Below are positions 17,230-27,800 of a stretch of DNA of 64,000 bases, one piece after another. The stretch is from Prosthecobacter sp. (GTDB taxonomy: Bacteria > Verrucomicrobiota > Verrucomicrobiia > Verrucomicrobiales > Verrucomicrobiaceae): NCBI RefSeq assembly GCF_020439865.1, contig NZ_JAGRPF010000113.1, forward strand, positions 62,001 to 126,000. Direction: 5' to 3'. The notes under the pieces were generated by a model, which worked only from the letters and a program-made list of their open reading frames with translations, did no database searches and was not told the origin of the DNA. Each line of letters starts with the position of its first letter. Positions within the stretch are counted from its first letter, which is position 1. Made by a program: the position numbers and the translations under genes.

Positions 17230-19380
17230 GTGTCCGAACCTCTTCCAGCCGCCGACTCCACGCCGATCCATGACGCCAAACTGGCGCTGCAGAAGTATTT
17301 CGGCTTTCGCGAGTTCCTCGATGGCCAGGAAACGGTGATGGCGAGCATTCTGGGCGGCCGTGACACGATGGTGATCATGCCCACGGGCGGCGGCAAATCG
17401 CTCTGCTACCAGCTTCCCGCCATGGTGATGGAAGGTGTGACCGTGGTGGTGAGTCCGCTCATCGCGCTGATGAAGGACCAGGTGGATGCGCTCGAACGAC
17501 GCGGCATTCCGGCCACGCTGATCAACAGCTCGATCTCGCTCGGCGAGCAGCAGGAGCGCATCGAAGCGCTGCGGCGTGGCGACTACAAGCTCGTCTATGT
17601 CGCGCCGGAGCGTTTCCGCAGCCGCACGTTCACGAATGCACTGCGGCAGGTGCAGATTGCCCTCTTCGCAGTCGATGAGGCGCACTGCCTTTCGCAGTGG
17701 GGCCATGATTTTCGGCCCGATTACATGCGGCTGGGCGAGGCGCTGGAACGGCTCGACCGCCCGCAGGTCGTCGCCCTGACCGCCACCGCCACGCCGGAAG
17801 TGCGTGAGGACATCCTGAAGACGCTCGCGCTGCGTGATCCGTTTGTCACGATTCGCGGTTTCGAGCGGCCGAACCTCAGCCTGCACATCGTGCAGACGAA
17901 AAACAACGGTGACAAATACGACCGTCTCAAAAAGACGATCGCCCAATACAAGACGGGCATCGTGTACTGCTCCACGCGCAAACGCGTCGAGGAAGTCGGC
18001 GAGGAGTTGCGCTCATGGAAGCTGAAGGTGATCGAATATCATGGCGGGCTCGACGACAAGGAGCGTGAGTCGCGCCAAACGAAGTTCATCACGAAGAAAG
18101 CCGATGTCGCCGTGGCCACGAATGCCTTCGGCATGGGCATCGACCGCTCGGACGTGCGGTTTGTCGTTCACTTCGACGTTCCCGGCAGTGTGGAGGCCTA
18201 TTATCAGGAAGCCGGTCGCGCCGGACGCGACGGCGAGCCTTCACAGTGTGAGCTGTATTTCAATTTCGCTGACACCCGGACGCAGGAATTCTTCATCGAC
18301 GGCAACAACCCGGGCGTGGACATTATTCGCAACGTCTATCAGACGCTGCTGAACACCGCCGACTCCAACCACGAGGTGCAGGCGTCGATTGATGACATCA
18401 CCGACCGATCCGGTGCGAAGAACAGCATGGCGATTGGATCCGCTCTCAGCCATCTCGCACGCAACGGCTACATTGAGCGATTCGACATTCCCGGGAAGCG
18501 CATCCGTGGCACGCGGCTGCTGCAGCCAAATGTCCTGACGCGCGACCTGGAGTTCGATCTCGAAGCGTTGCGCGAAAAAGACCGCCGCGACCGCTCGAAG
18601 CTCAAGGCGATGATCGAGCTGTGCTACGATGACAAGGCCTGTCGTCAGGAGCAGATTCTTCGCTACTTCGGCGAGACAGAGAGCGCGCCCTGCGGCACCT
18701 GCGACGTGTGCAAAGCCGAAGGTGTGCAACCGCCGCGTGAAGGAACGCCCGACGAAGTCACGATGCTGCGCCAGGCGCTCAGCGGCATCGCCCGCATGTC
18801 CGTCAAGCACGCAGGCGGCTGGGAGGGCCGCTTTGGCAAAGGCCGCATCATTCAGATGCTTGTTGGCAGCAAGTCGAAGGAGATCGTCGATGCCGGCCAC
18901 GACCAGCTCACGACCTACGGCCTGCTCAAGAACGTCGGCACGCAGGCGCTGCATCCGCTGTTTTCCGAACTCGAAAAACTCGGCCTCATCGAAACGAGTA
19001 CAGGCGAGTATCCGAAGGTCACGCTCACCTCACGCGGTGCCCAGGTGATGAAGACCGGCGAGAATGTGAAGATGCGCTGGCCTTCGATGCACGAGCCGAT
19101 GACAAAGCCCAAAGGAAAGACGGCGATGAATGAGGAACTCGCCGCGAAGGAGCTCGGATTCGACGATGTGCTTTTTGAAAAGCTCAAACGTCATCGCACT
19201 GCGGTGGCGGAGTCCGAAGGCGTGCCGCCCTACATCATCTTCAGCAACCAGACGCTGGAGTTCATGACGCGGCTGAAGCCGAAGACAATCGAGGCGGGAT
19301 TGAAGATTCGCGGGGTGGGTGAAAAGAAAGCGAAGGAATACCTGCCGGACTTCATTCAGATCATCAAGAAGCACGGCTGA
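17230..19380 (+). CDS. recQ: ATP-dependent DNA helicase RecQ
   Basis: A 716-residue superfamily 2 helicase used in recombination repair. Motif 0 ([10 protein letters not shown]), Walker A ([13 protein letters not shown]), motif [16 protein letters not shown] and motif [12 protein letters not shown] are all present. A zinc site follows: Cys in LCYDDKACR and CGTCDVC. An RQC winged-helix region and a C-terminal HRDC-like segment ([19 protein letters not shown]) complete the long RecQ form. The start is GTG at 17230 ([10 protein letters not shown]). It ends 8 bases from the convergent lipoprotein gene. Confidence 0.97.
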   Translation: MSEPLPAADSTPIHDAKLALQKYFGFREFLDGQETVMASILGGRDTMVIMPTGGGKSLCYQLPAMVMEGVTVVVSPLIALMKDQVDALERRGIPATLINSSISLGEQQERIEALRRGDYKLVYVAPERFRSRTFTNALRQVQIALFAVDEAHCLSQWGHDFRPDYMRLGEALERLDRPQVVALTATATPEVREDILKTLALRDPFVTIRGFERPNLSLHIVQTKNNGDKYDRLKKTIAQYKTGIVYCSTRKRVEEVGEELRSWKLKVIEYHGGLDDKERESRQTKFITKKADVAVATNAFGMGIDRSDVRFVVHFDVPGSVEAYYQEAGRAGRDGEPSQCELYFNFADTRTQEFFIDGNNPGVDIIRNVYQTLLNTADSNHEVQASIDDITDRSGAKNSMAIGSALSHLARNGYIERFDIPGKRIRGTRLLQPNVLTRDLEFDLEALREKDRRDRSKLKAMIELCYDDKACRQEQILRYFGETESAPCGTCDVCKAEGVQPPREGTPDEVTMLRQALSGIARMSVKHAGGWEGRFGKGRIIQMLVGSKSKEIVDAGHDQLTTYGLLKNVGTQALHPLFSELEKLGLIETSTGEYPKVTLTSRGAQVMKTGENVKMRWPSMHEPMTKPKGKTAMNEELAAKELGFDDVLFEKLKRHRTAVAESEGVPPYIIFSNQTLEFMTRLKPKTIEAGLKIRGVGEKKAKEYLPDFIQIIKKHG

Positions 19381-19388
19381 CCGACGGA

Positions 19389-19838
19389 TCAGTAGCGGAC
19401 TACGGGGCGTTTCACGATGCGCGCCTTGCGGATGATGTCGGCAGGATGCTCCGGAGTGCCGCGGTTCATGAAGTTGTCGATGCTCTGCGTCGCATCGAGG
19501 ATGCTGCGCACCTGGCCTCCGATAGTGGGGGCGGGATTGAGATAGTCGTCCATTCCTGCCACGGCCTTGTAAACGACGGACATCTCGACCACAAAGATGT
19601 CATCGAGGCGATAGAATTCGCTGCCGGTGAGCAGACCGGAGCCGACATCGCCCGTCGGTCGCGACGGTGATGCAGGACGCAGGGTTTTGTAGAGCCGTGC
19701 GCGGGTGACGGGAAGCTCAAGGCTGCGCAGACGGCGCTCGTAAACCTGACGGCGGCCGTGCTCGTCCTGCGGAAGCGTGCTGCAACCTCCGGCTGTGAAA
19801 ACAAGGACGAGAAGCAGGAGGGCGTGACGCAGATTCAT
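19389..19838 (-). CDS. Predicted lipoprotein, unknown function
   Basis: A 149-residue protein with a type II signal peptide and lipobox (VFTAGGC, lipid-carrying Cys at residue 19). The mature part has a basic segment, a beta-like stretch (FYRLDDIFVVEMSVVYKAV) and a C-terminal IVKRPVVRY. It is 43 bases after the TPR gene on the same strand and may belong to the same operon. It occupies the place a pelC lipoprotein has in classical pel operons, but I see no sequence resemblance to PelC. Confidence 0.6.
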   Translation of the reverse strand: MNLRHALLLLVLVFTAGGCSTLPQDEHGRRQVYERRLRSLELPVTRARLYKTLRPASPSRPTGDVGSGLLTGSEFYRLDDIFVVEMSVVYKAVAGMDDYLNPAPTIGGQVRSILDATQSIDNFMNRGTPEHPADIIRKARIVKRPVVRY

Positions 19839-19881
19839 GCGGTGAACCTGATGCCACCTCGCAACGAATCAACCACGGTCT

Positions 19882-21567
19882 TCACTTTGCCTCTGCCGCT
19901 GTGCTGAAGTGTGTGGCTTCACTGGTCCGAGGTGTGGCGGTGAGACCTTTATGAAAGTCTGTCTGGGCGGGGAGTCTGGCAATGGCCTCGGTCAAAGCGG
20001 CCTGTGCGGTGACGATGTCCGGGTGCTGCAGCGTGATGCCGGCGAGTGCGAGGACATCACCAACCGCGGGATTTTTGGAGGATTCGACGAGAAGCTGCTG
20101 AGAGAGATGCGCGGCGGGGATGTCGTCCAACTGAATGGCCAGGTCGGCGATGCGGCGCAGGATGGCTTCGTCGAGGTGTTCGCGGGGAATCTTCTGCAGT
20201 GTGCGCAGAGCCTGGAGATATTGCGCGGCGGCGATCTGCCGCTGCGCCAGCTGCTGCAAGGCGGGGACATCGCCAGGGAAGCGTTTGAGGAACGCCTCCC
20301 AGAGCATGGCTGCGGAGGGCTCGCCACGCAGGGTGATGTCGATTTCGGTGAGCAGACGCCAGCCTTCGCGATCAGTGGCGGATGATTGGAGGTGAGCGGC
20401 GAGGAGATTACGTGCTGCATCGGGGGCATTGCCATCTGCGAGCGCCTGAGCGAGCTGCAAGGCGGTGAAGCGGGCGCCGAGACCGGTCATCAGTTCCGTG
20501 AGTTCTCTTCCACGACCGATCTGAGGAGCAAGCGTGTGCAGGCGGGCGAGCACTCGTGTTTCACCGAGGGCGGCGAGTCGGAAGAACAGCTCGCAGGCGA
20601 TGCTCGTCTGGCTGGCGCGGTCGGCGATGCAGGCGCCTTCATTCAGCCAGCGAAGATAGCCAGCGTTGGGGCTTTTCGTCGCGGCCAGTTCTTTGAGCGA
20701 GCGTCGGTGATCGGGACATGTGCGAAGCTGGCGTTCGATCCAGGGGAGGAGTTCGGCGGCCTCCCCGGCAGTCTGGGTGGCAAGCAGGGCCCGCTGCATG
20801 AGGCGCTCGGGAATGGGCTCTTTTGCTTTCAACGAACGCAGTTCATCGAGCACGATGCGGCTGGCCTCGGCATACCGGGTGCCTTCGAGCAGCAGCGTGA
20901 CTTGGAGATCGAGCGCGTCTTCGCGCTGACTTTCGGTGAGACGCGTTTGCGACGCATCGAGCCAGACATTGACGACCCGCAATGCTGCAGCGGGACGACG
21001 GGCGAGGCGTGCGGCTTCGGACAGACGCAAAATGTTTTCCCAGGTGGCGGCCGGAGACTCGCAGGCGCGCTCGTGGATTTCGACGGCGAGGTTGAGCTCG
21101 TGGTTTTCCAGGGCCTGGGAACCGAGCAGCTCGAGGGCTTCGATCTTGTTCTGTTCCTCAAGACGCTCGCCGGACGCGGAAATGAAGAGGCGGCTGTCGT
21201 CGATCAGCGGTGCGTCTGCGCGTGTGAGCTCCACGAAGAGCAGGGCGGTGTTCAGTGCGCATGGCGCATGCACGGGCCCCTGCTGCACGGTGAGCTGGCG
21301 CACTCGCTGTTCGGGCATGGCCTTTTGCCAGGTTTGCAGGGCGCGCATTTCTCGATCTGGAAGTGTGGCGAGCTGAAGGACCGCGGGCTGTTGCAGGTGC
21401 TTCGGCGCTTGTGCGAGGCTGGCTGCGATCTCGGTTCGGGTGGCGTCGAGCGAAGAGGTGTCTTCGGATGACACGCCATCGTTTGCATGCAGGCGCCAGC
21501 CCCAGGTAACTGCCAGAGCGGTGTAGGAGAGTATGAGCAGGCTGATTTGGCGGGAGTTGCGTGACAT
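19882..21567 (-). CDS. Membrane-anchored TPR-like protein, possible PelB-like partner
   Basis: A 561-residue protein with one N-terminal membrane segment (SLLILSYTALAVTWGW). The rest is Ala/Leu-rich helical-repeat sequence of TPR type, for example ALRVVNVWLDAS, AASRIVLDELRSL and YLQALRTLQKIPREHLDEA, all facing the periplasm if the anchor is N-in. It begins 24 bases after the PelA-like gene. In Pseudomonas, PelB joins TPRs to an outer-membrane barrel; here there is no barrel and the protein is about half that length. Calling it PelB-like rests on gene order and repeat type only. Confidence 0.6.
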   Translation of the reverse strand: MSRNSRQISLLILSYTALAVTWGWRLHANDGVSSEDTSSLDATRTEIAASLAQAPKHLQQPAVLQLATLPDREMRALQTWQKAMPEQRVRQLTVQQGPVHAPCALNTALLFVELTRADAPLIDDSRLFISASGERLEEQNKIEALELLGSQALENHELNLAVEIHERACESPAATWENILRLSEAARLARRPAAALRVVNVWLDASQTRLTESQREDALDLQVTLLLEGTRYAEASRIVLDELRSLKAKEPIPERLMQRALLATQTAGEAAELLPWIERQLRTCPDHRRSLKELAATKSPNAGYLRWLNEGACIADRASQTSIACELFFRLAALGETRVLARLHTLAPQIGRGRELTELMTGLGARFTALQLAQALADGNAPDAARNLLAAHLQSSATDREGWRLLTEIDITLRGEPSAAMLWEAFLKRFPGDVPALQQLAQRQIAAAQYLQALRTLQKIPREHLDEAILRRIADLAIQLDDIPAAHLSQQLLVESSKNPAVGDVLALAGITLQHPDIVTAQAALTEAIARLPAQTDFHKGLTATPRTSEATHFSTAAEAK

Positions 21568-21591
21568 GAGAGCGTCGAAAGGATGAAAAGA

Positions 21592-24300
21592 TCAGCGCAT
21601 CGCAGCCTGGGTGGCGGGAGGCAGGGACTGGAGGGAGACAGTGGCGCGGCAGGCGACCTCGAGGTGCACGATGCCGTTCGCATCGGCATGCGCGGTGTAG
21701 GGGCGGCCGTTTTCGAGATAGGCGCACTGGCCGCGCGGCTCAAAGCCGCCAAAGACGAGTTCCACCGGACGCAGATCGCGCACCTGAACGGTGGCACGGC
21801 GTGAAGCGAGCTCCATGAACTCGACCGACGTGCTGCCTTCGACGAGATGAAGATGCTGTGACGGATTGTCCTTCGTGAGAACGAGTTCAGTCCCCGCAGC
21901 ACCCATGGTGTGGATGTAGAGCTGGCCCTGATGAACATTGTAGCCGGACACGCCCCGGCAGCGCGCCATGTCCGGCACGCCCGCAGCGGCTGGCAGGCGC
22001 AGTGTGCGGCAGTCGCCTGCATTCAGGATGATCCAATGGTCCGCACCGGCACGCAGGATGCGGGTTTGGTGTGCGTCGCGAATGCTTGCGGCATAGGCGG
22101 CGGCGGTCATGGCATGGAGGGGCTCGCCTGCGCATGCGTTGAAGGCTTTTTCCAGCGTGGCGATGCCCTGCTCGGTGTGCGCATCGGCGAACGAGCAACG
22201 GATGGCGACGGGCTCCAGGCGAACGGAGCGGGAGCCGGGGGCCGCGGCGACTGCGTCGGCACCGGATGTGCCAGGAAGCGTCTCAATGCTCATCGCACGG
22301 CAGTAGCGCAGGGCTTCAGGCGACGGGGTCGAATTCGCGGGCCAGAGCATGAGATTGACGTCTTTGCCCACCGGCAGCAGACGTCGATGAATGTAGCTCA
22401 TCGAACCGGCGATCTCGCGCTCCATGTCACGGCGCGTTGTTTGCGCCCGGTCATTGAGCGTGCTGCTGATGGCCATGCCGGCGGTCCACTGCGACGGACG
22501 CGTGAAGGAGTTCGAGGCGGCCTGGATCTGCGGCATTTCGAAAATGCTGCGGCCGATGTGCTCGAGACGCGCGGCTTCGGTGGCCTGCTGGCCGGGCAGC
22601 CAGGCGCGCATGTCGGCCTCACACACGGAAACCGTCACCGGCAGCAGGAAGCGGTCGAGAATGCGGTCGCGCATGACTTCGGAGCAGAGAGGGAACCCCG
22701 GAAGCGTCGAAGGAGTGGAGAAGCCGGTGCTGTCGATGTGACTGAAGAACACACGACGGCCTTCACGGGTGGTGGTGTCGGGAGCAGGAGCGCTGCGATC
22801 GGCTCCGAGCCACTGCGCGAGGAAGGCCGGGAGGTCGATCTGTGGACCGGCGGCGCCTGCGGCCGGATCCATCCATGCACCACCCCAGTTCGTGAGGAAG
22901 GCCTGGTCGAAACGATACCGAGTTCCCAGCGAGTCCTGACCATGCAGAGCGAGCACGATGTGTGCGTCGGCCGGTGCTTCGAGGTCGAGAAAACCGAGCG
23001 TTCGGGCGGTGATCTTCGTGTTGGCGCGCAGCAGGGCGGAGTCCGTGCCTGCGACGTTTGTTTTGACCAGACCTTCAGCGGGCTGGGCGCGTCCGCCGAG
23101 GCCAAGATGCTGCACCGCGTGCTGTCGTGCGGCGCTGTCCGTCCAAGGCATGCCGGTGAGCAGCAAAGGAATGTTTCGAGCCTTCAGGGAAGGCAACCAG
23201 GCGGCCAGGGTGCGCTGCTGTGCGGCACTGAGGACGAGGCTGGAGTCGAGAACGACGGCGGCGAATGAATGGTCCTGCGGAAGGAAGTCGGTGCCGCTGG
23301 CATTGCGAAAGTCGAGTTCACAGCCGAGCCACTCGAGCGGCTGGCGCAGCAGACGGGAAGTTGTGGTGGTCTGCGGCGCGGGGGCCTTCTGGCCCACGTG
23401 TTTTTCATCCCAGCCGTGCAGCACGAGCACGCGGCGGGAGACTTCCTCCAGCGGACCGAGATTGACGCCATCCAACGCCGGTGTGGTGATGAACGGGAGG
23501 GTGCTCATGCTGGTGAGGCGTTGCGCGGCCTCGCGGCAGGCGGTGCGGTCGTCAGCAGGTGCGTAATCGACGGCAAAGACACGCATGCTCTGCAATTGAA
23601 CGGTGCGGATCAGACGTGAGAGACGCTGTGTTTCCGCAATCGGGTTCCAGTCCACCGATCCGTTTCTGCCTTCGCGCGTGTAAACACCTAGGGCGAGGAA
23701 ACCGTCGGCGATGTGAACGGCCTGAACGCCGAGACCGACGCGGAGATCGAGCAGAAGGTGCTTGTCGGGGTAACGCTGGCGCAGCGTGGCGGCGAGACTC
23801 AGCACAGCCGCGCGTGCGGCGGGGTTCGACTCTTCTTCACCAAGGCTTAGGACATAGCCGTCGAATCCCTTTTTGGCCGCCGGATCGGCGAGCGCTTCGA
23901 CCACCCAGGCGATCCACTGCGGATCCGTGGGATCGACAATGCGCACGCGCTCGTCTGAGGCGGAGGGTTTAGAAGAAACCTGACGGTCTGCCGTCAGGAG
24001 TGCGGCACGCGTTCCGGTGCGCACGTGAGCGACGTCCAGCAGCGCGAAGAAGTGGTTTCCCTGCGCATGACCGGGCTCCATGTCGAGTTCGGCATGCGGG
24101 TGGAGAATGCAGAGGTCGAAGGCGGCAAGCGAGCGGGCGTCGGGCTGCAGCGATTGATCGACAAACAGGCTGCGATAGGCCGGCAACTGCGCCGCCATTC
24201 CCGAGACTGCGGTCAGTCCCAAAAGGGCCGCTGCCATGAACTTCAGCAGCGCACCGGAGGATGAGCGCTGGAACCGGGGAATGGGTGATGCAGAAGGCAT
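21592..24300 (-). CDS. PelA-like exopolysaccharide hydrolase/deacetylase-family protein, probably catalytically degenerate
   Basis: A 902-residue exported protein; ATG 24300 is chosen because a membrane/leader segment (LLKFMAAALLGLTAVSGMAA) follows. The N-terminal third matches the PelA glycoside-hydrolase layout (FDLCILHPHAE, GFDGYVLSLG, VFAVDYAPADDR, then TTPALDGVNLGPLEEVSRRVLVLHG). The region from about residue 515 matches the PelA deacetylase-like domain: SHIDSTGF (Asp523), EVMRDRILDRFLLPVTVSV and SIFEMPQIQAAS. Where PelA has the metal pair H-x3-H, this protein has Asn597-x3-Arg601, so deacetylation is unlikely. It is divergent from a cupin gene, so this appears to be the first gene of its operon. 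Confidence 0.75.
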   Translation of the reverse strand: MPSASPIPRFQRSSSGALLKFMAAALLGLTAVSGMAAQLPAYRSLFVDQSLQPDARSLAAFDLCILHPHAELDMEPGHAQGNHFFALLDVAHVRTGTRAALLTADRQVSSKPSASDERVRIVDPTDPQWIAWVVEALADPAAKKGFDGYVLSLGEEESNPAARAAVLSLAATLRQRYPDKHLLLDLRVGLGVQAVHIADGFLALGVYTREGRNGSVDWNPIAETQRLSRLIRTVQLQSMRVFAVDYAPADDRTACREAAQRLTSMSTLPFITTPALDGVNLGPLEEVSRRVLVLHGWDEKHVGQKAPAPQTTTTSRLLRQPLEWLGCELDFRNASGTDFLPQDHSFAAVVLDSSLVLSAAQQRTLAAWLPSLKARNIPLLLTGMPWTDSAARQHAVQHLGLGGRAQPAEGLVKTNVAGTDSALLRANTKITARTLGFLDLEAPADAHIVLALHGQDSLGTRYRFDQAFLTNWGGAWMDPAAGAAGPQIDLPAFLAQWLGADRSAPAPDTTTREGRRVFFSHIDSTGFSTPSTLPGFPLCSEVMRDRILDRFLLPVTVSVCEADMRAWLPGQQATEAARLEHIGRSIFEMPQIQAASNSFTRPSQWTAGMAISSTLNDRAQTTRRDMEREIAGSMSYIHRRLLPVGKDVNLMLWPANSTPSPEALRYCRAMSIETLPGTSGADAVAAAPGSRSVRLEPVAIRCSFADAHTEQGIATLEKAFNACAGEPLHAMTAAAYAASIRDAHQTRILRAGADHWIILNAGDCRTLRLPAAAGVPDMARCRGVSGYNVHQGQLYIHTMGAAGTELVLTKDNPSQHLHLVEGSTSVEFMELASRRATVQVRDLRPVELVFGGFEPRGQCAYLENGRPYTAHADANGIVHLEVACRATVSLQSLPPATQAAMR

Positions 24301-24461
24301 GACAGGGTGCGTTTGGCTTTCAAAACTGCGAACGCTGTCACGATAGAGTTTCAATACTTGGAAGCAATGCACGAGGCGCCGCCTTACAAACAACTTACCT
24401 CCCTCACAGAACCCAAAAATCAGTCGCCAAACGTGTGTGCAGGGGAATCGTCGTGCCCGCC

Positions 24462-24824
24462 ATGAACTCCTCTCCTGTCCGCACCTTTGCTGAAGGCATC
24501 CTGATCGACCAGCCGTGGGGAAAACTCACCTGGCTGGCGTCGCGTGAGATGGGCAACTCGACGACGATGACTTTTGGCCGCGTGATCATCCCGGCGGATC
24601 AGACCAACCCGCGTCATCGCCATCCGAACTGTGATGAAATTCTGCACCTGCTTTCCGGGCGTCTCGAACACAGTCTTGGCGACGAAAAGTTTCTCCTCAA
24701 TCCCGGCGACACGATCTCGATTCCCGCCGGCCAATGGCACAATGCGCGGGCGCTGGATGGCGTGGATGCCGAGATGGTGATCTGCTTTTCGTCAGCGGAT
24801 CGGGAGACGGAGTTTGAAGGCTGA
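24462..24824 (+). CDS. Cupin-domain protein
   Basis: A 120-residue single-domain cupin. Motif 1 is R-H-R-H-P-N-C-D-E with two His and a Glu metal ligand; motif 2 is LLNPGDTISIPAGQWHNA with the last His. Such small proteins bind a metal and may act as sugar isomerases, dioxygenases or sensors; the reaction is unknown. ATG 24462 is used; a GTG at 24435 is also in frame. Its stop codon is 6 bases from the stop of the convergent PSCyt1 gene. Confidence 0.85.
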   Translation: MNSSPVRTFAEGILIDQPWGKLTWLASREMGNSTTMTFGRVIIPADQTNPRHRHPNCDEILHLLSGRLEHSLGDEKFLLNPGDTISIPAGQWHNARALDGVDAEMVICFSSADRETEFEG

Positions 24825-24830
24825 TTGGGA

Positions 24831-27800
24831 TCACCCCTTCGTCACCACTTCGTCGAGATTCATCACCAGATTCGCCACCATGGTCCATGCGGCGAGCTCG
24901 GCGGGATTGAGTTTCTCATCGGGCTTCGACTCACCGTAGCTGATGGCCTTCTTCGCTTCCTCAGGCTTCGCGGTGTAGCTGGCGAGGTGCTTTTCGAAGT
25001 CCTGGCGGATGATCTCGGCTTCCTGGGCGGTCGGGAAGCGGCCGGTGGAGGTTCGGAAGAGAGCGGTGATGCGTGCGTCGGTGCTGGCGTTGGTTTGCAT
25101 CACGCGCTGGGCGAAATTCCGCGCGGCCTCGAAGAACTGGATATCGTTCATCAGCGTGAGCGCCTGCAGCGGAGTGTTGCTGCGCTCGCGGCGCAGGCAG
25201 TAGCTCTCGCGGTTCGGCGCGTCGAAGGACGTCATGTTCGGCGGCGGTGCGGTGCGCTTCCAGAAAGTGTACAAGCTGCGACGGTAGAGCGACTCGCCGT
25301 GATCCTGGATGTAGTTCTTTGTGTTACTTCCACCGAAGGCTACGGGCTCCCAGATGTTCTCGGGTTGATACGGGCGCACGCCCTTGCCGCCGATCTTTGG
25401 ACTGAGCAAACCGGACACAAACAGGGCCTGATCGCGCACTTCCTCGGCATCGAGCCGGAAGCGCGGACCGTGGGAGAGCAGGCGGTTCTCCGGGTCCTTC
25501 TGGACGGCGAGATCGGAATGCTCCGCGCTTTGACGGTAGGTGTGCGACATGACGATCATCCGCACGAAGGCCTTCATGTCCCAGCCGCTCTCGCGGAAGG
25601 TGACGGCGAGCCAGTCGAGCAGTTCGGGATGGCTCGGCGGTTCGCCTTGCGAGCCGAAGTCGTTGCTCGTCTTCACGAGACCGATGCCGAAGAACTGCTG
25701 CCAGAGGCGGTTGGCCTGCACGCGGGCGGTCAGCGGATGCTGCGGACTCACGAGCCACTTCGCGAGATCGATGCGGGTGTATTCGGGTTGCGTCGGCAGC
25801 GGAGGGAAGATGGCGGGCGTGCCGCGTGTGACCTTGTCCTTCGGCTTGTCATACTGGCCGCGCTCCATCACGAAGCTCTCGCGTTTCTCCGGCAGATCAG
25901 CCATCACGAAGGTGGCGGGAATCACGGCGTCCAGCGCCTTCTTCTGTGACTCGAGCGCGAGTTTCTCGCCGCGCGATCCTTCCACAAGGCTGCGGGCGCC
26001 TTGATACTCGTTTTCAAACCACCACTCCTGCAGACGTTCCGCATCCTTCTTCGACCACTCGGCGGGCTTCTTGCCACGCACGAGCGTTTGCAGGTCGTTC
26101 GGCAGTTCGGCCACGCGCTTGCCCTGATTTCGTTCGATCCATTTGCTCCACGACCATTGCGGATCCTTCGCGGGATCAACGCGCGAACTCATCGCCAGCC
26201 GGTCCCAGTACACCGTGCCGCCGAATTGCGTGAAGGCGTATCCCGTGATCTTCATGCCGGGCTTGAGACCGACTTTTTCCACCGACACTTCGAGCCTCAC
26301 CCATTTGCCGGCCTCGGGCAGTTTGCCCATCATCACGCGTTCAGGCGTGCGCACTTTGCCAAAGGGGATCGCGCCTTCCTCGCCCCACACGGCGCGGTTG
26401 TTCCAGCCCGCGGTGTGGAACTGCAGCATGACGGCCTTCGGCGGGTTCTTTTCATCAATGAAACACTGCACGCTGATCTTGCCGTTCGGCGGAACTTCAA
26501 ACTTCCCGCCGTTGGCGAAAAAGTCCTGCGCCACACCGGTCGCGGTGCGTTTGAGCGCAGCATTGCCGCTGAAGACCGGGCCTTTGTCCTTCGTGACAAA
26601 CTCCGTTGGCGCACCGGCCACACCCACGTTCGCTCCGGCGGGGAAGGCATCTTCAAACCACACCACTTCGCTCGTCTGCACCGGAGGTGGCGGCTGCACG
26701 GTGGCGGGATCGACGTAGTTCAGCGTCTTGATTGCTTCGCGGATCTTCGTCTCGGCGGCGGCGATCTTTTGATCGATGTCAGCGAGCTGCTTCTTCTGCT
26801 CGGCGCTGCTCAGGCGCAGGATTGGCGGCGTGAGCAGGATGTTGCCATCCATCGCCGGATCAGCGGCGCTGTTGAAGAAGGCATACATCGAGTAAAACTC
26901 CTTCTGCGAGATTGGATCGAATTTGTGATCGTGGCACACCGCGCAACCGGCAGTGAGGCCCATCCACACCGCCATCGTCGTGTCCGTGCGATCCACGGCG
27001 TAGCGATAGATGAACTCCTCGTTGATCGATCCGCCTTCGCTCGTCGTCACATTGCAGCGATTGAACCCGGACGCGATCTGCTGGTCCACGGTCGCATTCG
27101 GCAAAAGATCGCCCGCGAGCTGCCAGATCGTGAACTGGTCATACGGCAGGTTTGCATTGAACGCGCGCACCACCCAGTCGCGGTAGGGCCACATGCTGCG
27201 CTCGTTGTCGAGATGCAGGCCGTGCGTGTCTGCGTAACGCGCTGCATCCAGCCAGTAGCGGCCCATGTGCTCGCCGTAGCGTTCGGACTTCAGCAGCCGT
27301 GCCACGACTTTCTCGTACGCGTCCGGACTCGTGTCGGCGAGAAATGCATCGATCTCCGCGAGCGTCGGCGGTAGACCGGTCAGATCGAGCGTCACACGGC
27401 GAATGAGCGTCTCCTTCGAAGCCTCCGGCGAAGGTACAAGTCCTTCTTCCGTCAGCCGTGCCTGAATGAACGCATCGATCGGATTGCTGACGGGGCCTTT
27501 GACCTGCAGCGGAGCCGTTTTGACCGGCGCTTCAAAGCTCCAGTGCTTCTTGTACTGCGCACCTTCCTTGATCCAACGCTTCAAGATCTCGACCTGCTCC
27601 GGCTTCACCTTCTTGTTCGTGTCCGGCGGCGGCATCACGTCGTCTTCATCATGCGAGAGAATGCGCTGGATGATCGTGCTCGCGTCCGCGTCGCCCGGCT
27701 TGATCGGAAACGCGCCTTCGATGGCCGTGAACGCACCTTCCGGCACATCCAGCCGCAGATCCGCCTTCCGCTTCTTCGCGTCAAAGCCATGACAGGCAAA

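Noticed and set aside
19389..19838. Possible pelC lipoprotein after the PelA-like and TPR genes
   Set aside because: Only position and lipobox agree; no PelC sequence pattern was seen.
24825..25949. 374-codon and 457-codon (26001-27374) plus-strand frames
   Set aside because: Both are antisense to the PSCyt1/DUF1553 gene and reflect high GC only.
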